A DNA stretch of 64,000 bases from JADJVL01 sp039812765 (lineage in GTDB: Bacteria; Acidobacteriota; Holophagae; Holophagales; Holophagaceae). A program made the translations under genes and the position numbers. The notes beneath the pieces are model-generated. The model was not told the DNA's origin. It ran no database searches and worked only from the letters and a program-made list of their open reading frames with translations. The DNA is taken from NCBI GenBank assembly GCA_039812765.1, contig JBDIBF010000002.1:1-64000 (forward strand), in the 5' to 3' direction. Below, piece after piece: positions 37,227-45,181 of the stretch (position 1 is the stretch's first letter; every line of letters begins with the position of its first letter).

Positions 37227-37281
37227 GAACCGACGACGTTCAGCTTGGGAAGCTGACATTCTGCCACTGAATTACGCCCGC
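37207..37281 (-). tRNA. tRNA-Gly (anticodon CCC)
   Basis: 75 nt including an encoded CCA. On the minus strand the acceptor GCGGGCG pairs with CGCCCGC. The D-arm is TAATTCAGTGGCAGAA-like. The anticodon stem TCAGC/GCTGA encloses loop TTCCCAA, giving anticodon CCC for GGG glycine codons. The T-arm contains GGTTCGATCCC. It lies 15 bases upstream of the lpxK 3' end on the same strand. Its 3' 20 bases are repeated in the downstream array. Confidence 0.95.
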
Positions 37282-37296
37282 AGAACGAGCCTCATC

Positions 37297-38349
37297 CTAC
37301 TTCGCCGCGCCGGGGCTGGCAAGGGCGGCGAGGCGTTCGAGGACGAAGGCCACCAGGGGCTCGGCGCCGACGACGTCCTGCTCGGCGATCCAGAGGGGCA
37401 TCTGCAGAAGGCCGGCGGCGGAAGGGTCGAGCTTGACGGCGTCCTTCTCGGTGCACACCAGGGCCCGGGCGCCGGCGCGCGCGGCCTGCAGCTGCGCGAG
37501 CATGAGGCGGCGGGGCGTGAGCGCGGCGTGGTCCGGGAAGGCCAGGGTGTCCACCCAGGGCAGGCCGGCCACCAGGAGGTCGGCGAAGAAGGCCTCGGGA
37601 TGCCCGAGCCCGCAGAAGGCGAAGAGCGGCTCGAAGCCCGGGGCGGGAAGGGGCAGGCGCAGCTCCCCGTTCCAGAGCCTCAGGGCGCCGATGCGGAAGT
37701 CCACGTAGAAGACCGGGCCTCCGGAGCCGTGCTTCGCCCACCAGGCCTCCACCTCGTCCCTCGGCGCGCGGCCTCCCCGCGTCACCACCAGCGCGTGGGC
37801 CCGGCGGGCCCCTTCCATGGGCTCCCGGAGGTCCCCCCGGGGCAGCATGCGCCCGTCCCCCCAGCGCCGCACGCCGTCCAGGAGCAGCAGGTCCAGGTCC
37901 CGGTGAAGGCCCCGATGCTGGAATCCGTCGTCCAGCAGCAGCACGCCGGGGCGCGGCTCCAGGCGCAGGGCCCGCTGGGCGCCCACGGCCCGGCGCCGGG
38001 CCACCACCACGCGGCCGGGCCCGAGGCGGCGGGCCATCAGCGCGGGCTCGTCCCCCGCCTCCCGCGGTGAAGAGGCCGGAAGGACCTCCATGGGATCCAG
38101 CTTCCGCCGCCCTCCGTAGCCCCGGCTCACGACGGCGCTGGGCCATCCGGCGGACTGGAGGGCCTGGGCGAGGTGGAGGGCCAGGGGCGTCTTCCCCGTC
38201 CCCCCGGTGCTCAGGTTGCCGAGGGAGACCACGGGGACCTCCACCCGCGCCGAACGCTCGGGATGCTGGTCGAAGGCCCGGTTGCGGGCCTTCACCACCG
38301 CCGCGTAGAGGGGCCCCAGGGGCGCGGCGAGGGTGCGGAGGAGGGACAT
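37297..38349 (-). CDS. lpxK: Tetraacyldisaccharide 4'-kinase
   Basis: 350 aa, normal length. It phosphorylates the 4' position of the lipid A disaccharide at the inner membrane, using ATP. The N-terminal membrane-associated helix (LLRTLAAPLGPLYAAVV) is followed by Walker A in LGNLSTGGTGKTPLALHLA, then SRGYGG, GDEPALMARR, LLDDGFQHRGLHRDLDLLL and the C-terminal region with CTEKDAVKL. Presence of LpxK indicates an LPS-containing outer membrane. ATG with TAGCGT exactly 6 bases upstream; divergent from msrC. Confidence 0.95.
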   Translation of the reverse strand: MSLLRTLAAPLGPLYAAVVKARNRAFDQHPERSARVEVPVVSLGNLSTGGTGKTPLALHLAQALQSAGWPSAVVSRGYGGRRKLDPMEVLPASSPREAGDEPALMARRLGPGRVVVARRRAVGAQRALRLEPRPGVLLLDDGFQHRGLHRDLDLLLLDGVRRWGDGRMLPRGDLREPMEGARRAHALVVTRGGRAPRDEVEAWWAKHGSGGPVFYVDFRIGALRLWNGELRLPLPAPGFEPLFAFCGLGHPEAFFADLLVAGLPWVDTLAFPDHAALTPRRLMLAQLQAARAGARALVCTEKDAVKLDPSAAGLLQMPLWIAEQDVVGAEPLVAFVLERLAALASPGAAK

Positions 38350-38355
38350 CCCTTG

Positions 38356-38361
38356 ACGCTA
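38356..38361 (-). promoter_or_regulatory. -10 box, leaderless lpxK
   Basis: TAGCGT on the minus strand, exactly 6 bases before the ATG at 38349. Confidence 0.5.
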
Positions 38362-38401
38362 GCAGCCCCTGGCCGCCGACGTGCCGGGGGGCCGGAGCCG
38401 C

Positions 38402-38407
38402 TATCCT
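38402..38407 (+). promoter_or_regulatory. -10 box, leaderless msrC
   Basis: TATCCT, exactly 6 bases before the ATG at 38414. Confidence 0.55.
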
Positions 38408-38413
38408 CGAGGC

Positions 38414-38932
38414 ATGTCCGAAGGCATCCTCCTTCCGGTCCTGCCGCGCGGCGTCCTCCTCCCCGAGGCCGAGCGCCTCGCCCGTCTGGACGAGGCCCTG
38501 CCCCAGATCCGCGCCGCGGTGGAGGGCGAGACCGACGAGGTGGCCCTCCAGGCCACCCTGGCCTGCCTCCTCTGGCACACCCTGCCGCAGGCCAACTGGT
38601 GCGGCTTCTACCGCCGCGTCGGCGAGCGGATGATGGCCGTCGGCCCCTACCAGGGCGGCATGGGCTGCCTGCGCATCCCCTTCGAGCGCGGGGTCTGCGG
38701 CGCCTGCGCCCGTACGGAACGCCGTCAGCTCGTGCCCGACGTCCAGGCCTTCCCCGGCCACATCGCCTGCGACGACGCCACCCGCAGCGAACTGGTGCTG
38801 CCGGTGTGGAACCGGGCGGGCCGGCTGATCGGGGTGCTGGACCTGGACTGCCCGCTCCCGGCGGGCTTCTGCGGAGGCGAGGCGGACCGGCTGCAGGCTT
38901 TGCTGGACGGGATTTTCCGTGTGCTGGACTGA
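38414..38932 (+). CDS. msrC: Free methionine-(R)-sulfoxide reductase (GAF domain)
   Basis: 172 aa, single GAF domain. It reduces free Met-R-sulfoxide, protecting against oxidation. Family signatures: NWCGFYRRVGERM, GPYQGGMGCLRIPFERGVCG (Cys), and FPGHIACDDATRSELVLPV, which carries the catalytic/resolving Cys. The frame opens at 38381, but MSEGILLPV at 38414 fits both family alignment and the TATCCT box. Confidence 0.9.
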   Translation: MSEGILLPVLPRGVLLPEAERLARLDEALPQIRAAVEGETDEVALQATLACLLWHTLPQANWCGFYRRVGERMMAVGPYQGGMGCLRIPFERGVCGACARTERRQLVPDVQAFPGHIACDDATRSELVLPVWNRAGRLIGVLDLDCPLPAGFCGGEADRLQALLDGIFRVLD

Positions 38933-39009
38933 GGCGGGCCTTGGATTTCCGCCCAGGACATTCCCCGGATCGCCGGGCTCCGGTATGGTAGGAGCACCCT
39001 AGGTTGCCC

Positions 39010-39747
39010 ATGGCTGATTCCTCCTTCATTGACCAGAGCAAGCTCCGCTTCAAGGAAGGGGAGATCGTCTACCGCAAAGGCGAGATGGCGCAGCAGATGT
39101 ACGTCATCCTCTCGGGCAAGGTGCGGATCTATGTGGGCGACGAGCCCAAGGGCGACTGGACCGAGGAGCTGATGAAGGGCGACTTCTTCGGGGAGGGCAG
39201 CCTGCTGGAGGCCATCGCCCGGCCCGCCACGGCGGTGGCCCTGGAGGACAGCGAGCTCATCGCCATCAACCGGGGCACCTTCCTCCGGATGATCCGCCAG
39301 AACCCGGAAGTCTCGGTGAAGATGATGCAGCGGCTGGCCCAGCGGAACCGCGAGCTCGGCCTGAAGGTGGAGCGCGGCGAGGGCGCCGCGCCCTCCACCC
39401 CCAAGGCCAAGGCCGAGGCCGCCCCGGTGCAGCCCAGCCTCGTCTCCGTCATCTCCGGCAAGAAGTTCCCCATCCGGGCCCACGGCGCCCTGGTGGGCCG
39501 CTTCGACCCCAACACCGGCATCCACCCCGACATCGACCTGACCGAGGAGGATCCCAACCTCAGCGTCTCCCGCCGCCACGCGCGCATCCTGTGCGAACAC
39601 GGCCGCTACTTCATCATCGAGGAGCAGGGGGTCGCCAACGGGACCTACATCAAGGGGGAGCGCCTCGCCCCGGGGGATGCCCGCGAGCTCCACAACGGCG
39701 ACCGGGTGGGGTTCGGGATGGTCGTCCTCTTCTTCGAGAAGGGCTGA
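39010..39747 (+). CDS. Cyclic-nucleotide-binding-like and FHA domain protein
   Basis: 245 aa. Residues ~8-115 form a CNB-type beta-roll (FKEGEIVYRKGEMAQQMYVIL, GDFFGEGSLLEA, TAVALEDSELIAI). The phosphate-binding Arg is present in the form EAIARPATAV. After a Pro/Ala linker, residues ~150-245 are an FHA domain (GALVGRFDPNTG, LSVSRRHARIL, NGTYIKGERL), which binds phospho-Thr. It is probably a signalling adaptor, perhaps sensing c-nucleotides and a Ser/Thr kinase substrate. ATG at 39010 chosen over TTG at 39004. TAGGTT ends 4 bases before it. Confidence 0.88.
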   Translation: MADSSFIDQSKLRFKEGEIVYRKGEMAQQMYVILSGKVRIYVGDEPKGDWTEELMKGDFFGEGSLLEAIARPATAVALEDSELIAINRGTFLRMIRQNPEVSVKMMQRLAQRNRELGLKVERGEGAAPSTPKAKAEAAPVQPSLVSVISGKKFPIRAHGALVGRFDPNTGIHPDIDLTEEDPNLSVSRRHARILCEHGRYFIIEEQGVANGTYIKGERLAPGDARELHNGDRVGFGMVVLFFEKG

Positions 39748-39764
39748 GCAGCGGCCATTCCCGC

Positions 39765-39770
39765 TAGGAT
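39765..39770 (+). promoter_or_regulatory. -10 box, leaderless membrane-protein gene
   Basis: TAGGAT, exactly 6 bases before the ATG at 39777. Confidence 0.5.
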
Positions 39771-39776
39771 GGGCGC

Positions 39777-40613
39777 ATGGCCTCCTTCGACGACGTGCGG
39801 ACAGCGGCGGAGCACCTCCGGCTCCGGCACGAGACGCGCCGTGCGCCCCTGGCGGGCCTCATTGTCCTGCTCTTCGCGGCCTCGGCCTCCTACGCCTACC
39901 GCCAGGCGGACGCCCGCTGGTGGACCCCCGCGCTCGTGCTCTCGCTGGCCCTCGGCCCCTGGCTGCTGGACAAGGTCCTGCCGCCCCGGCATGCGGGCTT
40001 CCTCCGCCTGAGCCTCGCGGCCTATCCGCTGAACATCCTGCTGCTGGCCTTCATCGCCTACCGCGAGTTCTGGCGGGTGGACATCCCCTTCCTGGAGGAC
40101 GTGCCCCAGCTCAGCAACGCCCTGGACTGGACGGCGCCCCTCGTCCCCTTCGTCTATGCCTACCTCCAGTTCCCAGGCTGGCTCGCGCGGATCCGCCTGC
40201 TGCCGCGGCTGAAGGCCCTGGCCATGCTGCCGCCGGACCCCCTGGTGGCGAAGGAGGTCGAGGAGCTCACGGAGAAGGCGGTCCACGACCAGCCCAGCGG
40301 CTTCGCCAACCCCGCCCGCTTCCGCACGGTGCCGGCGACGCCCTCCAACTGGAAGCTCTTCCTCAAGCCCGACCTGCGGCGGCACGGGGTCTGGAAGGTG
40401 GCCTTCACGCCCACCTACGCCGTCGTCTGCTTCGAGGACGGGGGCAGGCTGGAGGCGGTGAAGCGCGGCGGCCTCAGGATCGTGGCGGAGGATCTCCGCC
40501 CCGGCGAGGCCACGGCCTCCTGCCTCGTGCGCTGGAACGACAACCTCAGCGAGGGCCGCGTGGACCCCGACAGCCTCAAGCGCATCCAGGGCTGGAACCA
40601 GGTCCAGGTGTAG
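39777..40613 (+). CDS. Uncharacterised membrane protein
   Basis: 278 aa. About four hydrophobic helices in the first half (PLAGLIVLLFAASASYAY, WTPALVLSLALGPWLL, LSLAAYPLNILLLAFIAY, TAPLVPFVYAYLQF) are followed by a ~140-residue cytoplasmic tail with a charged helix (PLVAKEVEELTEKAV) and beta-rich end (WKVAFTPTYAVVCFEDGGRLE). I do not recognise a family. It is followed 4 bases later by a 75-codon gene, so the two are likely cotranscribed. Confidence 0.75.
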   Translation: MASFDDVRTAAEHLRLRHETRRAPLAGLIVLLFAASASYAYRQADARWWTPALVLSLALGPWLLDKVLPPRHAGFLRLSLAAYPLNILLLAFIAYREFWRVDIPFLEDVPQLSNALDWTAPLVPFVYAYLQFPGWLARIRLLPRLKALAMLPPDPLVAKEVEELTEKAVHDQPSGFANPARFRTVPATPSNWKLFLKPDLRRHGVWKVAFTPTYAVVCFEDGGRLEAVKRGGLRIVAEDLRPGEATASCLVRWNDNLSEGRVDPDSLKRIQGWNQVQV

Positions 40614-40617
40614 GCCC

Positions 40618-40845
40618 ATGGAGTCCCAGCGCGTGGAGGTGTGGCGGGACGAGTCCGGGGACGAGCGGGAACTGGTGCTCCCGGGCTTCGACGGCATCGG
40701 CGGCGCCTGCGTCGTGCGGGCGCGCAACACCCTCGACGCGATGGACGGGGACGTCCGGGAGGGCTACGCGGTCCTCGCCCGTTTCGGCGATCCCGAGGAC
40801 GGCCGAGCCTGGCTCCATCAGGAGGGGTTCGACCCGGTGGGCTGA
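40618..40845 (+). CDS. Small uncharacterised protein
   Basis: 75 aa, acidic, soluble, no recognisable domain. The start is 4 bases after the preceding stop, and the codon usage matches neighbouring genes. Its 3' end overlaps the convergent CPBP gene by 28 bases. Probably translated with the upstream membrane-protein gene. Confidence 0.6.
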   Translation: MESQRVEVWRDESGDERELVLPGFDGIGGACVVRARNTLDAMDGDVREGYAVLARFGDPEDGRAWLHQEGFDPVG

Positions 40846-41591
40846 GGGCCCTTTCGGAGGAGCAGCACCAGGGCCGCCAGCAGGAGATGGGCCGCGATCG
40901 ACAGGGACCGCCCCGCGCCGGGGCGTAGCGTCGAGAGGCCCCAGCCAGCGTCGAGCAGGGCGTTCGCGAGGTTCCAGCCCCAGTGGAGCCCGAAGGCCGC
41001 CCACAGGGAGCCTGACCGGAGCAGGGCGGCGCCGTAGGCCAGCCCGAAGGAGGCGAGCATGAGCCACTCCGCCGGCCCTTCCCGCAGGCGCCAGACGTGG
41101 TTCAGCACATAGACGAGGGTGGAGAGCGCGAGGAACGCGGCCCCTCCGCGGGCGGGGCCCTGACGGAACCAGAAGCCCCGGGTGAGGACGTCCTCCGACA
41201 GGCTGGGCACGGCCGTGGCGAGCAGCAGCCAGGGCAGGGCCGAGAGCAGCCGGGCCAGGTCGAAGGACCGCTCCGCAACGTAGATCCCCGAGGGGAGTCC
41301 GATCGCCACCGCGGCGCCCTTGGCCGCGAGCGCCCCCGCGATGCCGAGGAGAAGCCAGGCGAGGGCCCGGGGCCTCGGTTCCAGCGCGAAGGCCGCCTAG
41401 CCGGCGGGCTGGAGCAGCCGGGAGAGGAGCCAGGCGACGGGGAGCACCGCGAGGGAGAGGACCGCGTGCAGGGTGGCGCTGCCTGCCAGCCGCTGGCCGA
41501 GGGCCTCAGGCGCCTGGTAGGCGGCGAAGATCAGCGCCCAGACCGCGAGGGTCCGGAACGGCTTCCATGTCCGGGGCTGGGCGGGCGGCAC
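40818..41591 (-). pseudogene. CPBP-family membrane protease with in-frame amber codon
   Basis: The frame starts with GTG at 41591, reads 64 codons, meets TAG at 41397-41399, then continues open in the same frame to the stop at 40818. The downstream part carries the full CPBP (CAAX protease) core: SLSEDVLTRGFWF (motif 1), LNHVWRL (motif 2) and FGLHWGWN (motif 3), within several transmembrane helices. The residues on either side of the stop (RLLQPAG / AAFALEPRPRALAW) read as continuous protein. It may be a recent nonsense mutation, a sequencing error, or a shorter gene starting near 41309. It follows etfA by 21 bases. Confidence 0.7.
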
Positions 41592-41612
41592 CCGAGGCAG
41601 GCCTGCGGAGGC

Positions 41613-42584
41613 TCAGTGCGCGCCGAGACCCATGGCTTTCGCGGCCTTGGTGAGCTCGGGCACCACCTCGAAGAGGTCACCCACGATGCCGTAGCTCGCG
41701 AGCTTGAAGATCGGGGCCTCGGGGTCCTTGTTGATGGCCACGATGACCTTGGAGCTGCTCATGCCGGCGATGTGCTGGATGGCGCCGCTGATGCCGCAGG
41801 CGATGTAGAGTGTGGGGCTCACCACCTTGCCGGTCTGGCCCACCTGGATGCTGTGGGAGAGGCCCCAGCCGGCGTCCACCGCGGCGCGGGAGGCGCCCAC
41901 GACCCCGCCCAGGGCGTCGGCGAGGTCCTCGAGGAGCTTGAAGTTCTCGCCGCTCTTCATGCCGCGTCCGCCGGAGACGATGACGTCCGCCTCGGTGAGG
42001 TCGGGCTTGCCGCTGCCCTTGGCCAGGATCTCCTTCACCACGGCCTTGAAGTCCGCCGCCGGGGCCGGCAGGGCCTCCATCGCGCCGGCGCCGGCCTTCT
42101 CGACGGCGGCGAAGACGTTGGGCCGCGTGGTGGCCACCTGCACCGGGGTGGAGAAGGTGGTGGTCGCGAAGGCCTTGCCCGCGTAGACCGGCCTCACGGC
42201 CTGCAGCTTGCCGTCCACCATCGAGAGCCCGGTGACGTCTCCGGCGTAGCCGGCGCCCAGGCGCGCGGCGGCCCGGGGCAGGGCGTCCTTCCCCATCGCG
42301 GTGGCGGCGCCCAGGAGCACGGTGGCGCCCTTGGCCTTCACGGCGTCGGCGATCGCTGCGGCGAAGGCGTCGCTGCTGTAGGAGGCCAGGGCCGGGGCCT
42401 CGGCGGTGAGGATGGTGTCGGCGCCGTGCTTGGCCGCGTCGGCGGCGCCAGCGGTGGAGGCGCCCACGAAGAGGGCGCCCAGGGGCTTGCCGGCGGCGTC
42501 CGCCAGGCGGCGGCCTTCCGAGAGGGCTTCGGCCGAGGGCTTGCGGAGCTTGCCGTCCTTGAGTTCGCAGAAGACGAGGATCAT
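41613..42584 (-). CDS. etfA: Electron transfer flavoprotein alpha subunit
   Basis: 323 aa. It pairs with EtfB to carry electrons from acyl-CoA and other dehydrogenases to the quinone pool. The N-terminal domain I starts MILVFCELKDGKLRKPS. The C-terminal FAD domain carries ADVIVSGGRGMKSGENF, VGASRAAVDAGW, HSIQVGQTGKVVSPTLYIACGISGAIQH (in overlapping parts) and IVAINKDPEAPIF. All FAD-contact motifs are intact. It lies 61 bases after etfB. Confidence 0.96.
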   Translation of the reverse strand: MILVFCELKDGKLRKPSAEALSEGRRLADAAGKPLGALFVGASTAGAADAAKHGADTILTAEAPALASYSSDAFAAAIADAVKAKGATVLLGAATAMGKDALPRAAARLGAGYAGDVTGLSMVDGKLQAVRPVYAGKAFATTTFSTPVQVATTRPNVFAAVEKAGAGAMEALPAPAADFKAVVKEILAKGSGKPDLTEADVIVSGGRGMKSGENFKLLEDLADALGGVVGASRAAVDAGWGLSHSIQVGQTGKVVSPTLYIACGISGAIQHIAGMSSSKVIVAINKDPEAPIFKLASYGIVGDLFEVVPELTKAAKAMGLGAH

Positions 42585-42615
42585 GGGAGACCTTTCATGC
42601 GTTCAGAATCGTGTG

Positions 42616-42646
42616 TGCCAGGGACCAAGGATCAAGGACCAAGGAC
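42616..42646. repeat. Short tandem GGAYCAAGG repeats between etfB and etfA
   Basis: GGACCAAGG ATCAAGG ACCAAGG repeats three times in the 61-base gap. The motif resembles the GGAYCCAAGG triplet at 57576-57620. Confidence 0.6.
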
Positions 42647-43392
42647 TAGAGGACCTTCGCCTCGTCCTTGAGGGCGGCGAGGAGGGCGGCGGCCTGGGCG
42701 GCGGGTTCGCCCTCCAGCCTGCGGCCCTCGGGGCGGGCCGGGGGCAGGGCCAGGGCGGCGACAGCGGTGGCATCGGCGGCCGGCGCGGCCTCCACCTCCT
42801 CGATGGCCTTCTTCTTGGCGGCCATGATGCCCTTGAGGCTGGCGTAGCGGGGCTCGTTGAGGCCCTTCTGGGCGGTGATCACCGCCGGGAAGGCGCCCTC
42901 CACCACCTCGGTGCCGCCCTCGATCTCCCGCTCGGCCCGGAAGCCGGAATCCGTGGCCTCGAACTTCACCACCACGTTGGCCTGGGCCATGCCGAGGAGC
43001 TCGGCCAGCATCGGGCCCACGGAGGCGTTGTCGCCGCCCATGCCCTTGTTGCCGGCGAAGATGAGGCTGAAGCCCTTGTCCTGGGCGTAGCCGGCCAGCG
43101 CCGTGGCCACCGCCAGGGGGTCCGTGGCGCCGCCCTTGAGGTGCACGGCGGCGTCGGCGCCCAGGGCCAGGGCGTTGCGCAGGACTTCCTTCACGCTGTC
43201 CCCGCCGTAGGAGAGGGCCGTGACCTCGGCGCCCTTGGCCTCCTTCAGGCGCAGGGCCTCCTCCAGGGCGTACTCGTCGTAGGGGCTGGTGATCCACTTC
43301 ACATCGGCGGGGTCCAGGGACCTACCGTCGGCGGCGACCTTCACTTTGGTCTCGGTGTCGGGCACCTGCTTCAGGGCGACGAGGATCTTCAT
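42646..43392 (-). CDS. etfB: Electron transfer flavoprotein beta subunit
   Basis: 248 aa. KILVALKQVPDTETKVKV at the N-terminus, WITSPYDEYALEEALRLKE, and the adenine/AMP-binding region IFAGNKGMGGDNASVGPMLAE. The C-terminus is Ala/Pro-rich. EtfB binds AMP structurally and interacts with partner dehydrogenases. ATG follows GGAGAT; a TAGAAT -10 box lies about 70 bases upstream. Confidence 0.95.
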   Translation of the reverse strand: MKILVALKQVPDTETKVKVAADGRSLDPADVKWITSPYDEYALEEALRLKEAKGAEVTALSYGGDSVKEVLRNALALGADAAVHLKGGATDPLAVATALAGYAQDKGFSLIFAGNKGMGGDNASVGPMLAELLGMAQANVVVKFEATDSGFRAEREIEGGTEVVEGAFPAVITAQKGLNEPRYASLKGIMAAKKKAIEEVEAAPAADATAVAALALPPARPEGRRLEGEPAAQAAALLAALKDEAKVL

Positions 43393-43461
43393 GGGATCTC
43401 CGGGGAAGGCCTGCGGGCGCCCGCTCCGGTCCGCAGAACCGGCGTCCAGGCAGGACCTTCC

Positions 43462-43467
43462 ATTCTA
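43462..43467 (-). promoter_or_regulatory. Candidate -10 box of etfBA
   Basis: TAGAAT on the minus strand, predicting a leader of about 60 bases before etfB. The etfBA genes are thus leadered, unlike many neighbours. Confidence 0.45.
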
Positions 43468-43557
43468 GCCGGAGGGGCCCTGTGCGTCCCGTCATGAATG
43501 CCCGGGGCATCCAGGTCGGCCCCGGGGCCGTAGGGGAGGTCGAACCCCGGAGCCCCC

Positions 43558-43986
43558 ATGCGCAACGACGCCAATGTCCAGGCCGTCCAGGCCATCTACG
43601 CCGCCTTCGTGAAGGGCGACGTCCCCGCCATCCTCGACCGTCTCCACGCCGACGTGGCCTGGATCCACGTGGGCGCCCCGGAGCTGCCCTACGGCCGGGC
43701 CTACCACGGCCGGGAGGAGGTGGGCCGCTTCTTCGCCGATCTCGGCGCGGTGCTCGACTTCACGGCCTTCGAGCCCACCGCCTACGTGTCCGAGGGCGAC
43801 GAGGTGGTCGCCCTGGGCCACTACGAGGCCACGGCCAAGGCCACCGGCAACCAGGCCCGCGACGAGTGGGCCATGCGCTGGACCTTCCGGGACGGCAAGG
43901 TGGCGCGGTATCAGGCCTTCGTGGACACCCTCAGCGGGGCGAAGAACCTCGGGACCGTGGTCTCCGCGGCGTCCGCGACCGCCTGA
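43558..43986 (+). CDS. SnoaL/NTF2-like domain protein
   Basis: 142 aa, single NTF2-fold domain. AIYAAFVKGDVPAILDRLHADVAWIH is the typical helix-strand start, and YHGREEVGRFFADL, GHYEATAK and WAMRWTFRDGKVARYQAF follow. Such proteins are small-molecule hydrolases/isomerases or unknowns. There is no signal peptide. The ATG is preceded by CCCCGGAG. A second NTF2-like gene at 53162 is only distantly similar. Confidence 0.82.
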   Translation: MRNDANVQAVQAIYAAFVKGDVPAILDRLHADVAWIHVGAPELPYGRAYHGREEVGRFFADLGAVLDFTAFEPTAYVSEGDEVVALGHYEATAKATGNQARDEWAMRWTFRDGKVARYQAFVDTLSGAKNLGTVVSAASATA

Positions 43987-44016
43987 AGCCGTCCCAGCGC
44001 CCCCCCGGCCCTGCGC

Positions 44017-44022
44017 TAGGCT
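44017..44022 (+). promoter_or_regulatory. -10 box, leaderless murG
   Basis: TAGGCT, exactly 6 bases before the ATG at 44029. Confidence 0.5.
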
Positions 44023-44028
44023 TGGGGC

Positions 44029-45117
44029 ATGGCGCTTCCCGACTTCCGCGACGCCCTCGTCTTCACCGGCGGGGGCACCGGCGGCCACTACTTCCCGGCG
44101 GTGGCGCTGGCCGAGGGGGCGAAGGCCCGCTGGCCGGATCGCCCCGTCGTCCTGGTCGGCGGTCAGCGGGGCATCGAGGGCCGTAAGCTGCCGGGCTCGA
44201 CCTGGCCCCACGAGCTCCTCGACGTGGAAGGCTTCGTGGGCCGCGCGCCGCTGAAGGTGGCCGCGGCGGCCTGGAAGCTCTGGCGCGCGAAGGGCCGGCT
44301 CGTCGCCGCCTGGAGGACCGCGCGGCCCTGGGCGGTGATCGGCACCGGCGGCTATGCGGCGGCGCCCGCCCTGCTGGCGGCCCGGAGCCTCGGCATCCCC
44401 TACTTCCTCCATGAGAGCAACGCGGCCCCGGGAAAGCTGATCCGCGAGGTGGCCCCGGGGGCGCGGCGGGTCTGGTGCGGGATGGAGGCGGTGAAATCCC
44501 TGCTGCCGGGCGCGGACTGCCTCGTCGTGGGTACGCCCGTGCGGCCCGAGTTCCGGCGCGCCTTCAGGCCGGTGGAGGCGCTGCCGACGCCCTGCACGCT
44601 GCTGGTGCTCGGCGGCAGCGGCGGCGCCAGGGCCATCAACGAGGCGGTGCTCGCCGCGGCGCCCTCGCTGCTGGAGCGTCATCCGGACTGGTCGGTGCTG
44701 CACCAGGCCGGGCCGGCGGAATTCGACCGCCTCCAGGACGCGCCGCGGCACGCCCGCCACGCGCTGCTGCCCTTCATCGAGGACATGGCCGGCGCGATGG
44801 AGCAGGCCAGTCTCGTGGTGTCCCGGGCCGGGGCCTCCACCTGCGCGGAACTCGAGGCCGCGGGCCGGGGCGCCCTGCTCGTGCCGTTGCCGACGAGCGC
44901 GAACGACCACCAGATGGAGAACGCCAGGGCCCTGGCGGCGTCGGGCCGCGCGGTGCTCCTGCCCCAGGGCCCGGACCTCGCGGCGCGCCTGGAGGCGGAG
45001 GCCTCGCGCTTCATGGCCGACGGCACGGCCCGGGTCGCGCTGGCGGGGCAGGCCAGGCCCAACCGGGCGGTGGAGGCCTGCCTGGAGGACCTGGAGGCGC
45101 GGTTGGCGGGTTTCTGA
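44029..45117 (+). CDS. murG: MurG, lipid II synthase
   Basis: 362 aa. It transfers GlcNAc from UDP-GlcNAc to lipid I on the cytoplasmic face of the inner membrane. Motifs: FTGGGTGGHYFPAVALAEG, GTGGYAAAPALLAARSLG, PYFLHESNAAPGK, VLGGSGGARAINEAV, and the UDP-GlcNAc site SRAGASTCAELEAAGRGALLV with PLPTSANDHQMENA. It stands alone here, away from a mur/fts cluster. It has its own leaderless-type promoter. Confidence 0.93.
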   Translation: MALPDFRDALVFTGGGTGGHYFPAVALAEGAKARWPDRPVVLVGGQRGIEGRKLPGSTWPHELLDVEGFVGRAPLKVAAAAWKLWRAKGRLVAAWRTARPWAVIGTGGYAAAPALLAARSLGIPYFLHESNAAPGKLIREVAPGARRVWCGMEAVKSLLPGADCLVVGTPVRPEFRRAFRPVEALPTPCTLLVLGGSGGARAINEAVLAAAPSLLERHPDWSVLHQAGPAEFDRLQDAPRHARHALLPFIEDMAGAMEQASLVVSRAGASTCAELEAAGRGALLVPLPTSANDHQMENARALAASGRAVLLPQGPDLAARLEAEASRFMADGTARVALAGQARPNRAVEACLEDLEARLAGF

Positions 45118-45133
45118 ACCGGGCTTCCAGCCC

Positions 45134-45139
45134 TAGGAT
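45134..45139 (+). promoter_or_regulatory. Candidate -10 box of the beta-propeller gene
   Basis: TAGGAT, 42 bases before the ATG at 45182. Confidence 0.35.
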
Positions 45140-45181
45140 GGAGACCTTCCCCCCCATCGCAGTCCCTTCCTCGAGGCAGCC

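Noticed and set aside
36527..38070. Open frames inside and across the 194-bp repeats
   Set aside because: They repeat with the array, have Pro/Arg/Ala-rich shadow composition, and no ribosome sites.
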